A DNA stretch of 64,000 nt, from positions 66,044-130,043 of the forward strand of contig JAHIVH010000107.1 in NCBI GenBank assembly GCA_018816735.1. The letters run 5' to 3'. The notes beneath the pieces were generated by a model, which worked only from the letters and a program-made list of their open reading frames with translations, was not told the origin of the DNA and ran no database searches. This document shows, piece by piece, positions 59,890 to 64,000 of this stretch (the stretch's first letter is position 1; every line of letters begins with the position of its first letter). Source of the DNA: Pseudomonadota bacterium (GTDB lineage Bacteria; Desulfobacterota; Desulfobacteria; Desulfobacterales; JAHIVH01). Position numbers and translations under genes: made by a program.

Positions 59890-61281
59890 ATGCCTCAATA
59901 TGCTTCATCTGTTCAATACCAGGATAATTATCTGTATGGTACGGATAAACAGTATAAAGACCGCTGCCTGAATCTTGCCAATGATCTTATGTCATCCTAT
60001 CCGACCATTGACGCCATCAGAGAAAATCAAAACCGGATCAATTCATACAGGAACATCGGACATCTGGAAGCGCCCCGGAATATTCGGCTCCTTGAGGAAG
60101 AAAAAGCATTGCCCATCCGGAAAATCCGGGCAGCCAAATGTATCCTTTCGGGCAAACTGTTTACCGAGCATGCTGCAGCAGGAGAAGCCACACGCCTTGG
60201 GCTTGGCACCAAATATCTGCTCAATATAAAAAAAAACTTATCCCTTGAACAGATTTCAGAACGGATGTCATGCCAGAAAGGACAACAGGTGACGGAATAC
60301 GAGATCGTCGAGAAAGCAGGGTGTAGACCGGACGACCTTCTTTCCCTGTCGCTGGGTACGCGCCATATGGTTCAGTTTTCTTTTGACATTTACAATCTGG
60401 CAAAAGAGTTCAATGCCGACCCAAAAGAAGTTCTGACAAGACAGAAGATGCTGATTGTTCTGAATGAAAAGTCGGCGGATACGATTATTCGAGAAATGAC
60501 GGAAAACCGGTTTTTCGGATTCATGCGGGAAAACGTCATGTTCATGATACAAAAAGCGTATCATGGGATTCGCTTCAGAAACGGGCAGGCGGCTTTTGAC
60601 AAAACGTCATCCAAACGGCTTCATAACCACGGTCATATCATGATTCAACAGACCTTGCATGGCCAGGTTTTCCATTTAAACAAAACCGGAAAGCGTGTTT
60701 TTATAGAGCCCTATGCATATGGCGATTACCTGGAAGCCATGGAAGACAAGATTACCTATAACATAGAAGATCTTGAATTTCTGACCAATGCAATCGATTA
60801 TGAGGCCCTTGGATTTGCTTTGGAAAGGGCTGAAAAAGGCGTAAGAATGCTCATGGAAATTGTAAAGAACGATCCTGAAAATCCACAGAAAGGCGGGATG
60901 GCAGCCTATGATACCATATTGAAGAAGAATGTCATGATTGAAGGCTTACAACTGATGGGCATAAAAAATGAGGAAATGATTTTTCTCAATAAAAATTTTA
61001 ACCACTACCCCCGGCCATATGACTCATGGTCAGTTGTCAAAATATTTGGGCTCAATATGCCGGTTTCCGTTAAGAACGGATATTTATATTTCCAACCGGT
61101 TCAGGGCGATATGAATTTTCTGGTCAATACGGAATTTTACAGAAGAAAAAACATCAAGCCGATCAGGGCATGGAAATCGATTGCCAACACTCCGCTTGCC
61201 ATCAGATATATGCGAAAGCAGGATCAACAGGACGGTTTTCGGGATTATGCAGAATCCGTATTGGGAAAACAATTAAATTGA
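59890..61281 (+). CDS. Putative nucleotidyltransferase-like protein (UDPGP-like), function uncertain
   Basis: The 463-residue cytoplasmic protein lacks a signal peptide and membrane helices. The segment EHAAAGEATRLGLGTKYLL (about residues 94-112) resembles the nucleotide-binding loop of UDP-sugar pyrophosphorylases (G-x-G-T-R-L-G...K). HNHGHIMIQQTLHGQVFHLN and KRVFIEPYAYGDYLEAMED could be the sugar-binding part. If so, it would form a nucleotide sugar for the polysaccharide, but the classical loop has G-x-G-T-R rather than G-E-A-T-R, so activity is doubtful. AAAGGAG precedes ATG 59890. The heptamer array upstream places it in the surface regulon. I regard the fold assignment as tentative. Confidence 0.5.
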   Translation: MPQYASSVQYQDNYLYGTDKQYKDRCLNLANDLMSSYPTIDAIRENQNRINSYRNIGHLEAPRNIRLLEEEKALPIRKIRAAKCILSGKLFTEHAAAGEATRLGLGTKYLLNIKKNLSLEQISERMSCQKGQQVTEYEIVEKAGCRPDDLLSLSLGTRHMVQFSFDIYNLAKEFNADPKEVLTRQKMLIVLNEKSADTIIREMTENRFFGFMRENVMFMIQKAYHGIRFRNGQAAFDKTSSKRLHNHGHIMIQQTLHGQVFHLNKTGKRVFIEPYAYGDYLEAMEDKITYNIEDLEFLTNAIDYEALGFALERAEKGVRMLMEIVKNDPENPQKGGMAAYDTILKKNVMIEGLQLMGIKNEEMIFLNKNFNHYPRPYDSWSVVKIFGLNMPVSVKNGYLYFQPVQGDMNFLVNTEFYRRKNIKPIRAWKSIANTPLAIRYMRKQDQQDGFRDYAESVLGKQLN

Positions 61282-61348
61282 CCTGTAAGAGATCAATAGC
61301 CGTCAGCACCCGGCAGTTGAAAATGATAGAAAGGTTAAAGGTATAAAA

Positions 61349-61967
61349 ATGCAAAAAAATCCTCTTTTTACATCAACCCATATTGTCAGGATGAATTACA
61401 GTCCACTTCGAAACTACCTGTGCCCTCACTATGATGAATGCATGACAAAAGCAGCTATGGACAATCTGTTGCTGTATTGCAGTTACTGTTCTTATAAAGA
61501 CAGCCGGATGGATACTTTTGTTTTATCCACGCCTGAAATCATGGCTTGCGTGAAGTTGATGCGGGAAGTATTTGCAAAAGAACTGGCTGCTCCGGGTTTT
61601 AACGTATTCAACAATGAACACAAAACAGATGATGAGAACGTCGATGAATATAAATCCTTGCTATCCACCAATTCATTCAATAGAAATTTCATGCCGTCCG
61701 GCCCGAAATTATTTGTGCAAGTATTATGATGAATGTCTGTCTAAGGCCGCGATGCTCGATCTGGATCTTTCCTGCAAGGACTGCACTTTAAAACATATTC
61801 GAATCAGCCATTTGATGTTATCGGTATCAGAAATTCAGGGTTGTCTGAAGCTTATTCAGGCAGTATTTGCAGAAACGTCAGTTCCTCTTCCTGAATGTTC
61901 CAAAAATTTTTTGAACCGGTCAAAGACTATCATGCCATTAAAATTGCAGACAAAAAAAACCTGCTGA
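61349..61967 (+). pseudogene. Tandem Cys-rich (zinc-finger-like) protein split by one frameshift
   Basis: Two copies of the same domain are encoded head to tail. Copy 1, from ATG 61349, reads LRNYLCPHYDECMTKAAMDN, then LLLYCSYCSY and STPEIMACVKLMREVFAKEL. Copy 2 reads ARNYLCKYYDECLSKAAMLD, LDLSCKDCTLKH and SVSEIQGCLKLIQAVFAET. Copy 2 lies in another frame. Removing one C from the CCC at 61702-61704 would join them as one product of about 205 residues (MPSG-RNYLCKYYDEC compared with MNYSPLRNYLCPHYDEC). The four cysteines per unit suggest metal binding. As read, translation stops at 61727-61729, giving only copy 1 plus a tail. A sequence error, recent frameshift or programmed shift are all possible. 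Function unknown. Confidence 0.75.
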
Positions 61968-61986
61968 AAGGGGTTCTTTCAGCAGG
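61952..61986 (-). terminator. Rho-independent terminator of the minus-strand PEP-CTERM gene
   Basis: CCTGCTGAAAG (61960-61970) and CTTTCAGCAGG (61976-61986) form a perfect 11-bp stem. On the minus strand it is followed by T8 (61959-61952), giving a terminator about 55 bases after the stop of the minus-strand gene. It overlaps the end of the convergent Cys-rich gene. Confidence 0.9.
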
Positions 61987-62042
61987 AAAACATTTCCTTA
62001 AAAAAGGAAGGTGCGCTCTATTTGTCGCACGATAATGGTTTA

Positions 62043-62597
62043 TTAATATTTGTGTCGGTAGGAGATCAGACCCATGATGCCTGACACCAAAAGAAATATC
62101 GCCGAAGGTAATGGCACCGTATTGGTGTCTACCGGTGAAGGATAGACATAGACACCGAAGGCATTCACCATATCCGTTGTGTTGTCGGTAAATACATTAA
62201 AAGTTGCGGTATCACCGGGCAGGATTGGATCAGAATTAAAGAAGAGGTTCAGGTTATGATCAAAGTTGGTAACCGTCCATGTCAACCCTGCCTGAGTGCT
62301 GGTTGGCTGATTAGGCGGTGAAACATCAAAAAAAACATTATCTATGCTGTAGTTTCCTACCTGGAAGATGCCGAAGTGGAAATCGCCCCAGGCTTCAGTG
62401 CCCGTGTTGGTGACCGTGAGGCCAAGGACACCCTTCCAGGGATCTGCCTCAACATGCTCCCCTAAATTTACATGATAGAATCCGTCTATCTCCAGGTCAC
62501 TGATCGTAAAATTATGTGCCCAACCTGGATTGGAAGCAACACCCATTAATAAAACGACAAGTAAAATCATCCATAACTTCAAGCCTGCAGTTCTCAT
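62043..62597 (-). CDS. PEP-CTERM (VPLPA-type) exported protein
   Basis: This 184-residue protein has a signal peptide (LWMILLVVLLMGVASNPGWA). A single beta-sandwich-like domain follows (HNFTISDLEIDGFYHVNLGE; GVLGLTVTNTGTEAWGDFHF; DTATFNVFTDNTTDMVNAF). The sorting signal is VPLPSAIFLLVSGIMGL with the basic end RHKY, making it the third exosortase substrate in the window. GGAGAG precedes ATG 62597. Its leader contains a terminator-like hairpin (62630-62677), and further upstream a heptamer array in the correct orientation, so expression may be attenuated. The role is unknown, probably an envelope matrix component. Confidence 0.88.
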   Translation of the reverse strand: MRTAGLKLWMILLVVLLMGVASNPGWAHNFTISDLEIDGFYHVNLGEHVEADPWKGVLGLTVTNTGTEAWGDFHFGIFQVGNYSIDNVFFDVSPPNQPTSTQAGLTWTVTNFDHNLNLFFNSDPILPGDTATFNVFTDNTTDMVNAFGVYVYPSPVDTNTVPLPSAIFLLVSGIMGLISYRHKY

Positions 62598-62629
62598 TTT
62601 TCTCTCCTTTTTCTCTCAACTTTTTCCCT

Positions 62630-62677
62630 AAAAAAAATAAACCCGAATCAATGTCTTCTGAACACTGATTCGGGTTT
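62630..62677 (-). terminator. Terminator-like hairpin in the leader of the PEP-CTERM gene (attenuator?)
   Basis: AAACCCGAATCA (62639-62650) pairs perfectly with TGATTCGGGTTT (62666-62677). Read on the minus strand the stem is followed by TTA and a run of eight T. It lies about 35 bases before the start codon and downstream of the presumed promoter, as expected for a transcription attenuator. Confidence 0.75.
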
Positions 62678-62751
62678 CCTGGTTCCATCTGGTCAGCAAA
62701 ATACCCTTGACAGGTGCTTTTTGAATTTATGAATTATTAACCGCCCGGACC

Positions 62752-62780
62752 CTAAAAAGTCAAGTTAGGATTGTATTAAA
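62752..62780 (-). promoter_or_regulatory. Heptamer array upstream of minus-strand PEP-CTERM gene
   Basis: Read on the minus strand, TTTAATA (62780-62774), CCTAACT (62769-62763) and a weak TTTTTAG (62758-62752) are in 11-bp register, oriented toward the gene ending at 62043. A -10 at the usual 9-base distance is not clear, so this is a weaker member. Confidence 0.4.
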
Positions 62781-62908
62781 ATATATGGATCAAGACAGCA
62801 AATGATCAACTCTAATCCAGAATTTACAAATACTTTATCAAATTGTAATCTTTGTTTGTTCTACTCTCCACTTATGAAATATAAATAAGGGGTTCAGGAC
62901 AGATAACA

Positions 62909-64000
62909 ATGCATACAAAGTACTTCTTTCAAAAGACATTTATTTTTTTAATAATTATCGCCTCCTTCTGGGAGACAGATGTTTTTGCCGGCCTTAAGGA
63001 TGATGTTGGCTATACGATGCTTTCAGGTGCGCTTGGCAGCTCCACACCTGATGGAACGGGCGTATGGGTTACTCAGGTTGAAGCCCCTGTTACTAACGGT
63101 GAATGGATGCCTGATCCTGGGAATTCTCAGTTTGACGGGAAAACATTAAATGATATGTCCGGATCAGGTGGCCTGTATTCCAGCCATGCCACAACCGTGG
63201 CGTATTATTTTTTTGGTAATACGGCATCTATGGCACCCGGTGTTTCCGTTATTGATTGCTTCAGCATTAACCATTGGCTGGCAAGCGGGTATTTACGGGT
63301 TTCCGATGACAGACATCCTCTCTCATCATCCAGTCGTATTTCAAATCACAGTTGGGTGGGCACCAGTCCGGGCTATGCATCTGAAATCCTGAGACGACTG
63401 GACTGGGTGATCGACCGGGATGAATTTATTCAAACGGTTGCGAATTGTGTTTCCGGCAGCCCCTTAATGGGGGATTCTTTTAACAGTATCGTTGTCGGGC
63501 GGACCAGTGGTGAAAGCGGTTCAGGAACGGTTTATGTGGATTCGGATTACACGGGTGGCAGGCAGAATCCCCACATCGTTGCACCTCAGGCCTATTTGAG
63601 CAATGCAATACCCGTTATTTCTTCTATCGCAGGTGTTCTGGTTGAAGCCGGGCACACAAAGACCTATCTTTCCAATGATCCTTACATCACCTATAGAACA
63701 AACCGTTCAGGAAATCGTATTTACAACGCGGAACGATCCGAGGTCATCAAGGCGGTTTTGATGGCCGGTGCAGACCGGTTCACCCACAATACAACCCAAT
63801 GGGATATCACGACCTACCGGACCGACCCTGTAGATCAAACCGAAAATGGTCTGGATAAACGATACGGTGCCGGGCAGTTGAATATTTATAACAGCTATTT
63901 CATCCTCGCAGGTGGTGAACAGAACTGTGAAGAAGATGCACCTGAAGGCGGCGGACATATCGGATGGGACGGATTTGATTATGACCCGTATTTCGGGGGG
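62909..64000 (+). CDS. Subtilase (S8)-like exported serine protease, partial at window end
   Basis: From ATG 62909, 364 codons remain open to the window edge. A signal peptide (FIFLIIIASFWETDVFA) is followed by TPDGTGVWVTQVEAPVTNGE. This is the first catalytic strand, with Glu where subtilases usually have the catalytic Asp. GGLYSSHATTVAYYFFGNTA gives the His motif, and SMAPGVSVIDCFSINHWLA follows. AYLSNAIPVISSIAGVLVEA gives the Ser motif (S-x-A-x-P). This fits the S8-like proteases found with PEP-CTERM proteins. The C-terminus, where a sorting tail might be, lies outside the window. The ATG follows AAGGGG/AGGA elements. It is divergent from the PEP-CTERM gene at 62043-62597. Confidence 0.8.
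   Translation, partial: MHTKYFFQKTFIFLIIIASFWETDVFAGLKDDVGYTMLSGALGSSTPDGTGVWVTQVEAPVTNGEWMPDPGNSQFDGKTLNDMSGSGGLYSSHATTVAYYFFGNTASMAPGVSVIDCFSINHWLASGYLRVSDDRHPLSSSSRISNHSWVGTSPGYASEILRRLDWVIDRDEFIQTVANCVSGSPLMGDSFNSIVVGRTSGESGSGTVYVDSDYTGGRQNPHIVAPQAYLSNAIPVISSIAGVLVEAGHTKTYLSNDPYITYRTNRSGNRIYNAERSEVIKAVLMAGADRFTHNTTQWDITTYRTDPVDQTENGLDKRYGAGQLNIYNSYFILAGGEQNCEEDAPEGGGHIGWDGFDYDPYFGG

Larger units (their letters stand above)
62598..62908. other. Divergent intergenic region
   Basis: 311 bases holding the leader hairpin (62630-62677) and the minus-strand heptamer array (62752-62780) of the PEP-CTERM gene, and the untranslated upstream part of the subtilase-like gene, where no array is visible. 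Confidence 0.5.

Noticed and set aside
63707..63958. Minus-strand open frame at the right end
   Set aside because: Antisense shadow of the subtilase-like gene, which has a signal peptide and catalytic motifs.
1..64000. CRISPR arrays, rRNA genes, replication origin
   Set aside because: No regularly spaced repeat-spacer units, no rRNA-like sequence and no DnaA-box cluster were noticed on reading.

Overview
The window looks like a chromosomal segment of a Gram-negative, probably sulfate-reducing bacterium of the Desulfobacterota. This is an inference from gene content: an exosortase fused to an EpsI domain with VPLPA-type PEP-CTERM substrates, a Wza/Wzz/BY-kinase export set, a relic of an ATP sulfurylase-APS kinase fusion, and a possible selenocysteine codon. 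No rRNA or core housekeeping operon is present to settle the taxonomy.

Region 1 (1-9.6 kb) holds secreted proteins of unclear role: an unknown secreted protein, a SUMF1/FGE-like protein with one in-frame TGA, and a phosphodiester-glycosidase-like protein. These are followed by a solute-binding protein with a chemoreceptor and a large MalT/LuxR-type regulator. Region 2 (9.8-12.3 kb) is a tRNA-Ala(GGC) gene followed by a decayed mobile element: a cysteine-rich fragment, a TacAT-like toxin-antitoxin pair, the N-terminal stub of a Cas4/RecB-like nuclease, and a frameshifted HTH fragment. Region 3 (12.3-21.6 kb) has a membrane-bound spermidine-synthase-like protein, a PHP-domain protein, a zinc-ribbon protein, a large putative glycosidase and an alpha/beta hydrolase.

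Region 4 (22-45.2 kb) is an exopolysaccharide locus. It encodes Wzy, Wzx, two sulfotransferases, several glycosyltransferases, a glycoside hydrolase, a deacetylase, a CapA-like protein, an AMP-ligase, a WbpB/WbpE/WbpD-like set for a diacetamido uronic acid, an initiating sugar-phosphate transferase and the exosortase. The stretch from about 22.3 to 35.4 kb is strikingly AT-rich and is bordered on each side by a gene fragment, which suggests a swapped-in serotype-like cassette. A HipBA toxin-antitoxin pair interrupts the nucleotide-sugar genes. The aminotransferase carries an extra N-terminal PIN domain.

Region 5 (45.5-64 kb) is the export and surface part: a PrsT-like TPR lipoprotein, Wza-like exporter, outer-membrane barrel, Wzz-like protein and tyrosine autokinase. 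Three PEP-CTERM proteins follow, with a 1144-residue repeat protein containing a G10 tract, a PstS-like binding protein, a UDPGP-like protein, a tandem Cys-rich protein broken by one frameshift, and a partial subtilase at the window edge.

The most interesting signal is non-coding. At least six promoter regions of the polysaccharide/exosortase loci (21.8, 45.4, 52.6, 53.6, 57.2 and 59.8 kb), and more weakly 41.0 and 62.8 kb, carry two to four direct repeats of a heptamer YYTAAYA in strict 11-bp register. In five of them a -10-like hexamer lies exactly 9 bp after the last unit. This is the geometry of PhoB/OmpR-family operators and implies that the whole surface system, including its PstS-like member, is one regulon. 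No search could be run; all family calls are from motif recognition.
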